Shown piece by piece: positions 8,534 to 15,906 of a stretch of DNA of 64,000 nt (position 1 is the stretch's first letter; the number at the start of each line of letters is the position of its first letter). Below the pieces are notes generated by a model. That model was not told the DNA's origin. It saw only the letters and a program-made list of their open reading frames with translations, and searched no databases. The DNA comes from Ectothiorhodospira lacustris (GTDB lineage Bacteria; Pseudomonadota; Gammaproteobacteria; Ectothiorhodospirales; Ectothiorhodospiraceae), in the NCBI RefSeq assembly GCF_022227845.1, contig NZ_JAJNQN010000001.1, forward strand, positions 309,300 through 373,299, given 5' to 3'. Both the position numbers and the translations under genes were made by a program.

Positions 8534-8632
8534 CCGCCATTCCCGCGTTCGCGGGAATGGCTGAGATTTTTTGGTGGAACCAGCCAGAATCGATCCGGCA
8601 CTTGTGGATTCCCGCGTCCGCGGGAATGACGA
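8534..8632. repeat. Palindrome-pair repeat unit 2
   Basis: Hairpin CCATTCCCGCG-tt-CGCGGGAATGG (8537-8560, 11-bp arms) and hairpin ATTCCCGCG-tc-CGCGGGAAT (8608-8627) lie about 50 bp apart, with TGACG following the second. It starts the repeat composite that surrounds the GIY-YIG gene. The stretch 8476-8821 between the SDR and the GIY-YIG gene holds only repeats: this unit, degenerate 22-bp repeats and unit 3. Confidence 0.88.
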
Positions 8633-8639
8633 AGGCGGC

Positions 8640-8757
8640 GGTGCAGAGGTTGCAGCAGAGGTTCTGAAGTTGCTGGGGCTCTGAATAGGCGTTACAAGGA
8701 GTTCTGAATTGATGTGCTACAAGGGACTCTGAACAGATGTCGGGCCGGTTCCTGAAG
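8640..8757. repeat. Degenerate 18-25 bp tandem repeats, left of the GIY-YIG gene
   Basis: About five diverged units share a ...CA(A/G)(A/G)G-G-(T/A)CTGAA(C/T)... core, for example the stretches ending TTCTGAA, CTCTGAAT, TTCTGAAT and CTCTGAAC. They match the clearer 22-bp array at 9209-9318 on the other side of the GIY-YIG gene. Both arrays start right after a palindrome pair ending GGGAATGACGAAGG. Confidence 0.65.
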
Positions 8758-8780
8758 AGATTGGGACATATCCGATTTTT

Positions 8781-8810
8781 CCGTCATTCCCGCGAAAGCG
8801 GGAATCCAGG
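8781..8810. repeat. Single palindrome unit 3, next to the GIY-YIG start
   Basis: CCGTC plus ATTCCCGC-gaaa-GCGGGAAT (8786-8805) followed by CCAGG. It ends 12 bp before the GIY-YIG ATG, so the hairpin would lie in the 5' leader of that gene and could affect its translation. The orientation is that of a left arm; the matching right arms lie in unit 4 beyond the gene. Confidence 0.88.
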
Positions 8811-8821
8811 GAGGGGAAACG

Positions 8822-9115
8822 ATGAAGGAACCGGTGGTCTACATCCTCGCCAGCAAACGCAACGGCACACTGTACATCGGCGCAACCAGTGACCTCATCA
8901 AGCGAGTCTGGGAGCACAAGAACGATATTGCCGAAGGCTTCACCAGGGAATACCAGGTTCATACCCTCGTTTACTACGAACAACATTCGGACATGCTCGC
9001 GGCCATCACCCGGGAAAAACAACTAAAAAAATGGAACCGGGCCTGGAAAATCGACCTGATCGAAAAGCAGAATCCGCAATGGCGCGATCTGTGGCCGGGA
9101 ATTGCCACCCCGTGA
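8822..9115 (+). CDS. Small GIY-YIG nuclease-domain protein (COG2827 type)
   Basis: A 97-residue single-domain protein. The GIY-YIG signature appears as Val6-Tyr7-Ile8 and Tyr18-Ile19-Gly20. The catalytic arginine is Arg28 (SDLIKRVWEHK), with His32 next to it, and the metal-binding glutamate is probably Glu65 in REKQLKKW. This is the stand-alone URI/YhbQ-like class, whose role in bacteria is largely unproven; no DNA-binding domain is attached. GGGAGGGGAAACG precedes the ATG and could serve as ribosome-binding site. The gene is boxed in by palindromes (unit 3 ends 12 bp before it, unit 4 begins 2 bp after it) and by 22-bp tandem repeats. This suggests it travels with, or acts on, those repeats. 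Confidence 0.9.
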   Translation: MKEPVVYILASKRNGTLYIGATSDLIKRVWEHKNDIAEGFTREYQVHTLVYYEQHSDMLAAITREKQLKKWNRAWKIDLIEKQNPQWRDLWPGIATP

Positions 9116-9116
9116 G

Positions 9117-9195
9117 CCGTCATTCCCGCGAAAGCGGGAATCCAGGCTACCGCGTCGAGGCTGGGCTATGGATTCCCGCGTTCGCGGGAATGACG
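9117..9195. repeat. Palindrome-pair repeat unit 4
   Basis: Hairpins ATTCCCGC-gaaa-GCGGGAAT (9122-9141) and ATTCCCGCG-tt-CGCGGGAAT (9172-9191) lie between CCGTC and GACG. It begins 2 bp after the GIY-YIG stop codon. It is the most regular copy in the window and a good type sequence for the family. Confidence 0.92.
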
Positions 9196-9208
9196 AAGGT
9201 GGTGGTGC

Positions 9209-9318
9209 AGGTGTCACGGGGGTTCTAAACACATGCCACAGGGGGGCTGAACACATGCCACAGGGATTCTAAGCACATGTCACAAAGGTTCTGAATACAT
9301 GCGGCAGGGGTTCTGAAC
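9209..9318. repeat. Five-copy 22-bp tandem repeat, right of the GIY-YIG gene
   Basis: Four clear 22-bp units at 9231, 9253, 9275 and 9297 (consensus ACATGCCACAGGGGTTCTGAAC) follow a slightly shorter first unit, and decayed copies continue to about 9345. There is no unique spacer between units, so this is not a CRISPR array. The array directly follows palindrome unit 4, mirroring the arrangement on the left side of the GIY-YIG gene. The 299-bp gap 9116-9414 contains nothing else but these repeats. Confidence 0.92.
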
Positions 9319-9350
9319 CGATGTTTTCAGGACTCCTGAAGGCATTGAGG

Positions 9351-9377
9351 CAGTCCAATTATTCCGCCATTCCCGCG
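9351..9377. repeat. Truncated palindrome (half unit 5)
   Basis: CAATTATTCCGCCATTCCCGCG repeats the left end of unit 2 (8526-8547) almost exactly but stops before the second arm. The break point may mark one end of a duplicated or deleted segment. It lies 38 bp from the 3' end of the RND permease gene. Confidence 0.75.
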
Positions 9378-9414
9378 CATGCAGTTCAGGCCGCCCGCTT
9401 CGTCCCCCCCTTTT

Positions 9415-12400
9415 TCAGACCGTGCGTCCTCTCAAATAGCTGTAGTACAGCACCGGGATCACCAGCAGGGTGAGCACCGTGGAGACCAGTACCCCGAAGA
9501 TCAGGGAAATGGCCAGACCGTTGAAGATGGGGTCGTTAAGGATGAACCCAGCTCCGATCATCGCCGCCAACCCGGTGAGCACGATAGGCTTGGCACGCAC
9601 CGCCCCGGCACGGATCACCGCCTCTTCCAGGGCCACGCCCCGGGCCACTTCCTGGTTGATGAAATCCACCAGCAGGATGGAGTTGCGCACGATGATCCCC
9701 GCCAGGGCGATCATGCCGATCATGGACGTGGCCGTGAATTTGGCGTCCATGAACAGACCATCCAGCAGGGCATGACCGGGCATGACCCCGATCACCGTCA
9801 GCGGGATCGGCGCCATGATGATCAGCGGCACCACGTAGGAGCGGAACTGGGCCACCACCAGCAGGTAGATGAGCACCAGCCCCACCGAATAGGCCAACCC
9901 CATGTCGCGGAAGGTCTCATAGGTGATCTGCCATTCCCCGTCCCACTTCAGGCTGTAGACGTAAGGGTCCTCCGGCTGGTTGATGAAATACTGGTCCAGG
10001 GGGCGATCCAGGGCCAGAGGCTGGTCGCGCAACTGGAAGAACAGGTCAAACATACCGTACAGGGGGCTGTCCAGCCGTCCGGCCATGTCGCCGGTGACAT
10101 AGACCACGGGCAACAGGTCCTTGTGATGGATGGACCGCTCCCGAGTGGTCTCCACCACGTTCACCAATTCGGACAAGGGCACCAAGGCACCTTCCCTGGC
10201 CCGTACCCGCAGGGCCAACAGGGTATCCAGTTCCGCCGTGTCGGCGGCATCGAACTTCAGCCGGATGGGTACGGCGTACTTGACCCCGGCACCGAACAGG
10301 AAGGTCACGTCCTCACCCCGAAGCACCGTATCCACCGCCCGGGCGATCTGGTCCTGGGCCACTCCCAGCCGAGCGGCCTTCTCCCGGTCCACTTCCAGGA
10401 TCAGACGCGGCCCGGGGTATTCCACCGAGTCGTCCACATCCACCACTCCCTCGGTGGACTCGAACAACGCCCGCACCTGCCGGGCCACCCGGATCTGGCC
10501 TTCGTAATCAGGGCCGTAGATCTCTGCCACGATGGGGGCCAGCACCGGGGGACCCGGCGGGACCTCCACCACCTTCAGGGCGGCGCCATGGCGCCGGGCG
10601 ATCTCCTGCAGGGGAGCGCGCACGTCCAGGGCGATCTCATGGCTCTTGCGACGGCGCTCCTTCTGGTCCACCAGATTCACCTGGATATCCCCCAGATGGC
10701 CGCCTTCGCGCAGGTAATACTGGCGCACCAGACCATTGAAATTGATGGGCGAGGCGGTGCCCGCGTAGACCTGGTAGTCCCGCACCTCCGGCACCGTGGC
10801 CAGGTAGTCACCCAGCTCCTGCAGCACCCGGGCGGTGCGCTCCAGACTGGTGCCTTCCGGCATGTCCACCACCACCTGGAACTCAGACTTGTCATCGAAG
10901 GGCAGCATCTTGAGCACCACCACCTGGAAATAGGCCAGGGAAACGGAACCCAGGATCAGCAGCACCACGCCCCCGTAGAGACCCCAGCGGCGCATCCTCG
11001 CACCCCTGCCCCGCAGGAAAGGCCCGAGGATGCTCTCGGCCCCCCGCTGCATCCAGCCGGCCGCGGCTTCCCCTGTGTCATGGGGCTTGCCCCCTTCGGC
11101 CGGGGGACGGTGTTCCGCATGACGGCGCAACAGCTTGTAGGTCATCCAGGGGGTGAACACATAGGCCACCGCCAGGGACAGCAGCATGCCCATGCTGGCA
11201 TTGATGGGAATCGGACTCATGTAAGGCCCCATCAGCCCGGAGACGAAAGCCATGGGCAACAGGGCCGCAATCACCGCAAAGGTGGCCAGGATGGTGGGGC
11301 CGCCCACCTCGTCCACCGCCAGGGGGATGGCCTCCAGCAGCTTCTTGTGGCCCATCTGCATGTGGCGGTGGATGTTTTCCACCACCACGATGGCGTCATC
11401 CACCAGGATGCCGATGGAGAAGATGAGGGCGAACAGAGAGACCCGGTTGAGGGTGAAGCCGTAGGCCCAGGAGGCAAACAGGGTCGCCGCCAGGGTGATG
11501 ACCACGGCGGTGCCGACGATGAAGGCCTCCCGCCAGCCCAGGGCCAGCCAGACCAGGATCACCACCGAGGCGGTGGCAAGGATCAGCTTCTGGATCAGGG
11601 TCCGGGCCTTGGCATCGGCGGTCTCGCCGTAGTTGCGGGTCACGGTGACCTCCACCCCTTCGGGGATGTGGGTGCCCCGGAGCTGTTCCATGCGGGTCAT
11701 GAGCTGGGTGGCGATGTCCACCGCATTGGTGCCGGGCTGCTTGGCCACGGCAATGGTCACCGCGGGCTCGGTCAGGCCCGGTACGGCGCCGGTCTCGGAA
11801 CCGACGCCCCAGCCGAAGCGAACATAGTTGTCCGGCAGGGCCGGTCCCTGACGCACCTGGGCCACATCCGACAGATACACGGGACTGCCCCCGTGGACCC
11901 CTACCACCAGGGAAGCGACCTCCGCCTCGCTGGAGAGGAAGCGACCGGCCTGCAGGGGAATCTCCAGATCATCCCGCACCAGCACCCCGGCATCCCGGGA
12001 GACATTGCCGGCCCGCAGGGCATGACGCAGATCCTCCAGGCTCAGGCCGAAACCGGCCACCCGCTGGGGGTCCAGCCGCACCTGGACCACATGGTCGGGA
12101 CCGCCGATGGTGTAGATGTCCCGGGTGCCCGGCACCCGCTTGAGTTCGGTTTCCAGGCTGTGGGCCACCCGCAGCAGCTCATGGGCACCCCGGGCAGGGT
12201 CTTTGGTCCAGAGGGTGAAGGCCAGGATGGGCACATCATCGATCCCCTTGGGCTTGATGATGGGTTGCCCCACCCCCAGCCCCTGGGGCAACCAGTCCTG
12301 ATTGGAAAAGACCTGATTGTAGAGCCGCACGATGGCATCGGTGCGGGGCTCCCCCACCTGGTACTGGACCGTGATCACCGACAGACCGGGCTGGGATACC

Positions 12401-12684
12401 GAGTAGACATGCTCCAGGCCCTCGATCTCGGACAGCACCTGCTGGGCCGGGATGCTCACCAGCTGCTCCACTTCCTCCACCGAGGCACCGGGGAAGGGAA
12501 TGAACACGTTGGCCATGGTGACATTGATCTGGGGTTCTTCCTCGCGGGGCGTCACCAGAATGGCGAACAGCCCCATCAGCAGTGCCACCAGCGCCAGCAG
12601 GGGCGTGATCTGGGAGGTCAGGAAGGCCTTGGCGATACGCCCGGAGATCCCCATGGCGCCGGCGTCCTTTGCGGTCCCGTTCAT
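9415..12684 (-). CDS. RND-family efflux permease (AcrB/HAE-like)
   Basis: A 1089-residue inner-membrane proton antiporter with the duplicated RND architecture: a helix near residue 25-45, a periplasmic loop starting PREEEPQINVTMANV, a helix bundle around 330-500, a second loop, and a second bundle to the C-terminus. The proton-relay pair is present (GILVDDAIVVVEN). The position of AcrB Lys940 is Arg in GIIVRNSILLVDF, a substitution common in this subgroup. It pairs with the upstream adaptor gene by a 4-nt ATGA overlap, so the two are translationally coupled. No outer-membrane TolC-like gene is adjacent. The substrate is unknown, and a metal or multidrug role cannot be chosen from this view. 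Confidence 0.94.
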   Translation of the reverse strand: MNGTAKDAGAMGISGRIAKAFLTSQITPLLALVALLMGLFAILVTPREEEPQINVTMANVFIPFPGASVEEVEQLVSIPAQQVLSEIEGLEHVYSVSQPGLSVITVQYQVGEPRTDAIVRLYNQVFSNQDWLPQGLGVGQPIIKPKGIDDVPILAFTLWTKDPARGAHELLRVAHSLETELKRVPGTRDIYTIGGPDHVVQVRLDPQRVAGFGLSLEDLRHALRAGNVSRDAGVLVRDDLEIPLQAGRFLSSEAEVASLVVGVHGGSPVYLSDVAQVRQGPALPDNYVRFGWGVGSETGAVPGLTEPAVTIAVAKQPGTNAVDIATQLMTRMEQLRGTHIPEGVEVTVTRNYGETADAKARTLIQKLILATASVVILVWLALGWREAFIVGTAVVITLAATLFASWAYGFTLNRVSLFALIFSIGILVDDAIVVVENIHRHMQMGHKKLLEAIPLAVDEVGGPTILATFAVIAALLPMAFVSGLMGPYMSPIPINASMGMLLSLAVAYVFTPWMTYKLLRRHAEHRPPAEGGKPHDTGEAAAGWMQRGAESILGPFLRGRGARMRRWGLYGGVVLLILGSVSLAYFQVVVLKMLPFDDKSEFQVVVDMPEGTSLERTARVLQELGDYLATVPEVRDYQVYAGTASPINFNGLVRQYYLREGGHLGDIQVNLVDQKERRRKSHEIALDVRAPLQEIARRHGAALKVVEVPPGPPVLAPIVAEIYGPDYEGQIRVARQVRALFESTEGVVDVDDSVEYPGPRLILEVDREKAARLGVAQDQIARAVDTVLRGEDVTFLFGAGVKYAVPIRLKFDAADTAELDTLLALRVRAREGALVPLSELVNVVETTRERSIHHKDLLPVVYVTGDMAGRLDSPLYGMFDLFFQLRDQPLALDRPLDQYFINQPEDPYVYSLKWDGEWQITYETFRDMGLAYSVGLVLIYLLVVAQFRSYVVPLIIMAPIPLTVIGVMPGHALLDGLFMDAKFTATSMIGMIALAGIIVRNSILLVDFINQEVARGVALEEAVIRAGAVRAKPIVLTGLAAMIGAGFILNDPIFNGLAISLIFGVLVSTVLTLLVIPVLYYSYLRGRTV

Positions 12685-13730
12685 CGTGCCGCCTCCCGCT
12701 GCCGGTTCTTGAGGGCCACGCCGGCGGCGACGGGATCCAGGGCCACCTGCTCGCCTTCGGAGAGGCCGGCCAGGATGGCCACCTGCCCGTCACCTTCCGT
12801 TCTCCCCGTGCGCACCTGGCGCAGGCTGATACGGCCCTGGTCATCCACCACATAGACCGCCGAGACCTCGCTGCGCTGTAACACCGCCGCGGCCGGCACC
12901 AGCAGGGTCTCCCGCTCGCCCACGGTGAAGGCCACCTTCACGAACATGCCCGGGAACAGGCCGGGGGTGCGATCAGGCAATTCGGCGCGAACCCGGAAAC
13001 TGCCGGTGGCAGGATCGGCATAGGGGAAGAAGGTGAGGCGTTCCACCACCACCGCCGGCTGATCTTCCAGCAGGATCCGGGCGGTTTGATGTCGGCGCAC
13101 CGGATTGATGAAGCGCTGAGGGACCTGCGTGGTAACCCGCAGAAACTCCAGGGAGATGCCGGACAGCAGCGGCTGCCCGGGACTGACGCTCTCCCCCACC
13201 TCCACGTGACGCTGGGTGACGATGCCCGCATAGGGGGCGCGTACCAAGGCGTGCTCCAGCGCCTCCTGAGCGCCGGCACGGGCCGCACGGGCGGACTCCA
13301 AGCGGGCGCGAGCCGCCTCCAGGGTAGCGGTGACCCGATCCATCTCGGCGCGGGAGATGAGCTGACGCTCGAAGATGCCCTGCGCCCGCTCAAATTCGGC
13401 CCGGGCCTCGTTGAAACGGGCCTGGGCCTCCCGCAGCCCGGCTTCGGCCTGGTCCAGGCGGGCGCGCTGCTCGGTGTCCCGCAGACGGATGATGATCGAC
13501 CCCGCATCCACGAAGTCGTCCACATCATAGAGGACCTCCATGACCCGACCGCTGGTCTGGGCTGAGACCGTGGCCTGCTGGACCGCTTCCACCCGGCCAT
13601 CGAAGACCTGCTCGGCGGGCAGGACGTGACGGGTGGCGGTGACGGTGACCGGATCCGGGCCGGCCAAGGCGGATGCGGCCCAGAAGATGAGCATGCCGGC
13701 GAGCAGCCGGTGCAGGCCTGAGTGGATCAT
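12681..13730 (-). CDS. RND efflux periplasmic adaptor (membrane fusion protein)
   Basis: A 349-residue HlyD/AcrA-type adaptor. A Sec signal peptide (IHSGLHRLLAGMLIFWAASALAG) is followed by a lipoyl half (VFDGRVEAVQQATVSAQTSG). A coiled-coil hairpin spans about residues 80-150, and the second lipoyl half is VRAPYAGIVTQRHVEVGESV. Beta-barrel and membrane-proximal domains follow. There is no lipobox, so the protein is soluble rather than lipid-anchored. The ATG at 13730 is chosen over an upstream in-frame start because it has CGGAG 8 nt before it and begins the signal peptide. It is the first gene of the pump operon, with the permease overlapping by 4 nt. Confidence 0.93.
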   Translation of the reverse strand: MIHSGLHRLLAGMLIFWAASALAGPDPVTVTATRHVLPAEQVFDGRVEAVQQATVSAQTSGRVMEVLYDVDDFVDAGSIIIRLRDTEQRARLDQAEAGLREAQARFNEARAEFERAQGIFERQLISRAEMDRVTATLEAARARLESARAARAGAQEALEHALVRAPYAGIVTQRHVEVGESVSPGQPLLSGISLEFLRVTTQVPQRFINPVRRHQTARILLEDQPAVVVERLTFFPYADPATGSFRVRAELPDRTPGLFPGMFVKVAFTVGERETLLVPAAAVLQRSEVSAVYVVDDQGRISLRQVRTGRTEGDGQVAILAGLSEGEQVALDPVAAGVALKNRQREAAR

Positions 13731-13786
13731 GACGCGGTCTCCGTGAGGATCGGGCCTTCGGGCATCATGCCGAGGGCCCATGGAAT

Positions 13787-13802
13787 ATTAGTTTTCGCTA
13801 AT
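13787..13802. promoter_or_regulatory. AT-rich inverted repeat, possible operator between the RND pump and proS
   Basis: ATTAG-ttttcg-CTAAT stands out as an AT-rich island in GC-rich surroundings, 57 bp upstream of the adaptor ATG. Efflux operons are often controlled by TetR- or MarR-type repressors binding such sites, but no regulator gene is next to this pump. The function is inferred only from position and symmetry. Confidence 0.3.
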
Positions 13803-13938
13803 TTATCATGGATTGAGCGTCATCAAAAGGCGGGCATCTCGAACCGGCGGTCACGGCCATGGGAAAATCATCCGGCCTGCCGTTCATGGTAAATTGAGCC
13901 CATTCCTTCTCCACAGATCACGACCCGGACATCCCCGC

Positions 13939-15657
13939 ATGCGCGTATCCCAGTTTCCCCTGGCCACCCTCAAAGAGACCCCCGCCGACGCCGAGGTCAT
14001 CAGCCACCAGCTCATGCTGCGGGCCGGTTACGTGCGCCGTCTGGCCTCCGGCCTGTATACCTGGATGCCCCTGGGACTGCGGGTGCTGCGCAAGGTGGAG
14101 GCCATCGTGCGTGAGGAGATGAACCGGGCCGGCGCCCTGGAAGTGCTGATGCCGGCGGTGCAGCCGGCAGAGCTGTGGCAGGAATCGGGACGCTGGGAGC
14201 AGTATGGACATGAACTGCTGCGCCTGCGGGACCGCCATGACCGTGAGTTCTGCTTCGGCCCCACCCACGAAGAGGTGATCACCGATCTGGTGCGGCGGGA
14301 GGTGAACAGCTATCGCCAGCTGCCGGTGAACTATTACCAGATCCAGACCAAGTTCCGGGATGAGATCCGCCCCCGCTTCGGCATCATGCGGGCTCGGGAA
14401 TTCCTGATGAAGGACGCCTATTCCTTCCACGCCGATGCCGAAAGCCTGCAGCAGACCTATGACCTGATGCATGCCGCCTACTCACGCATCTTCCAGCGCT
14501 GCGGCCTGGATTTTCGTGCCGTGCACGCGGACACCGGCTCCATCGGCGGCAGCAAGTCCCACGAGTTCCATGTCCTTGCGGACTCCGGCGAGGATGACAT
14601 CGCCTTCTCCGACAGCAGCGACTATGCCGCCAACGTGGAACTGGCCGAGGCAGTGACTCCGATCCGGGAACGCCCCGCCCCCACCGAAGACATGCGCATG
14701 GTGGACACCCCCAACGTGCGCACCATCCAGGAACTGGTCGACGGCCACGACCTGCCCGTCGAACGGACCATCAAGACCCTGGTGGTGGCCGCCTCGGAAG
14801 AAACCGCCACCCAGCTCATCGCCCTGGTGGTGCGCGGCGACCATGAACTCAATGCCCTCAAGGCGGAAAAGCTGCCCCAGGTGGCCTCCCCCCTGCGCAT
14901 GGCCAGCGAGGCGGAGATCCGTGCCGTGATCGGCGCCGGGCCCGGTTCCCTGGGTCCCGTCAACCTGCCCATCCCCTGCATCGTGGACCGATCGGTGGCG
15001 GTGATGAGCGACTTTGCCGCCGGCGCCAACCAGGAAGGCAAGCATCTGTTCGGTATCAACTGGGAACGGGACGTACCCCTGCCCATGGTGGCGGATCTGC
15101 GCAACGTGACGGCCGGTGACCCCAGTCCGGACGGCCGAGGCACCCTGGAGATCCGTCGGGGCATCGAGGTGGGCCACATCTTCCAGCTGGGGGACAAATA
15201 CAGCAAGGCCATGAATGCCACGGTGCTGGACGAACAGGGCCGCTCTCTGGTGGTCACCATGGGCTGCTACGGCATCGGCGTCTCCCGGGTGGTGGCCGCG
15301 GCCATCGAGCAGAACCATGACGACCGGGGCATCATCTGGCCCGCCGCCCTGGCCCCCTTCCAGGTGGCCCTGTGCCCCATCAACGCCCACAAATCCCAGC
15401 GTCTGCGGGAGGCCGCCGAGGACCTGTACCAGCGCCTGCAGGCAGCCGGCATCGACGTGCTCATGGACGACCGCAACGCCCGGCCCGGGGTCATGTTCGC
15501 GGATATGGAGCTGATCGGCATCCCGCACCGGATCGTGCTGGGCGAACGGGGCCTGGATGCGGGCGAGGTGGAGTACAAGGGCCGCCGGGACGCGGAGGCC
15601 ACCATGGTCCCCATGGCGGCGCTGGAACCGTTCCTTCTGGAGCGGCTGGGGCGGTGA
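13939..15657 (+). CDS. proS: Prolyl-tRNA synthetase (bacterial type, with editing domain)
   Basis: A 572-residue class II synthetase, the same length as the E. coli enzyme. The start [20 protein letters not shown] is the usual beginning; the open frame extends 42 codons further upstream but those residues are not conserved-looking. Motif 2 ([22 protein letters not shown]) is followed by the YbaK-like editing insertion (about residues 225-400) and motif 3 ([16 protein letters not shown]). The anticodon-binding domain completes the protein. The gene is single and divergent from the efflux pump. Repeats of the palindrome family follow directly. Confidence 0.97.
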   Translation: MRVSQFPLATLKETPADAEVISHQLMLRAGYVRRLASGLYTWMPLGLRVLRKVEAIVREEMNRAGALEVLMPAVQPAELWQESGRWEQYGHELLRLRDRHDREFCFGPTHEEVITDLVRREVNSYRQLPVNYYQIQTKFRDEIRPRFGIMRAREFLMKDAYSFHADAESLQQTYDLMHAAYSRIFQRCGLDFRAVHADTGSIGGSKSHEFHVLADSGEDDIAFSDSSDYAANVELAEAVTPIRERPAPTEDMRMVDTPNVRTIQELVDGHDLPVERTIKTLVVAASEETATQLIALVVRGDHELNALKAEKLPQVASPLRMASEAEIRAVIGAGPGSLGPVNLPIPCIVDRSVAVMSDFAAGANQEGKHLFGINWERDVPLPMVADLRNVTAGDPSPDGRGTLEIRRGIEVGHIFQLGDKYSKAMNATVLDEQGRSLVVTMGCYGIGVSRVVAAAIEQNHDDRGIIWPAALAPFQVALCPINAHKSQRLREAAEDLYQRLQAAGIDVLMDDRNARPGVMFADMELIGIPHRIVLGERGLDAGEVEYKGRRDAEATMVPMAALEPFLLERLGR

Positions 15658-15671
15658 CATCAGGCATCCCC

Positions 15672-15736
15672 CTCGCCCGGCGGGAGCCCAGGGTTTTCTG
15701 GCCTGCCCCTGGATTCCCGCTTTCGCGGGAATGACT
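15672..15736. repeat. Palindrome-pair repeat unit 6 (left arm decayed)
   Basis: The right hairpin ATTCCCGC-tttc-GCGGGAAT (15713-15732) with TGAC is intact. The left arm survives as CTCGCCCGGCGGGAGCCCAGGG, a decayed version of the usual left hairpin. The unit lies 14 bp after the proS stop. Together with unit 7 it fills most of the 249-bp proS-livF gap, in which no gene is seen. Confidence 0.8.
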
Positions 15737-15765
15737 GGGGCAGGAATGATGGGAATTCACCGGGT

Positions 15766-15792
15766 CGTCACTCCCGCGCAGGCGGGAGTCCA
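15766..15792. repeat. Single palindrome unit 7
   Basis: CGTC plus ACTCCCGC-gcag-GCGGGAGT (15770-15789) and CCACGG. It is a left-arm copy without a partner. It lies between the convergent proS and livF genes, where a hairpin could help end transcription from either side. Confidence 0.85.
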
Positions 15793-15906
15793 CGGATCAG
15801 ATACATGGATAGGTAGCAACCTCGCCGATCATGATGACAGCCTGCTGGTTCTTCACGTCTTTATGAGCTTGCAGCCATGCAAGACGCGGCCTGATCCTTA
15901 CCGGCA

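Noticed and set aside
8717..9022. 101-residue open frame opposite the GIY-YIG gene
   Set aside because: It runs antisense through the nuclease gene and the repeats; it has no family features, and the plus-strand frame has a complete catalytic motif set.
9209..9318. Possible CRISPR array
   Set aside because: The 22-bp units are directly contiguous with no unique spacers, and no cas genes are present.
9379..12855. 1158-residue open frame on the plus strand opposite the RND permease
   Set aside because: It is the antisense of a clear RND gene and is rich in His, Gly and Gln as expected from reversed GC-rich codons. No domain is recognisable.
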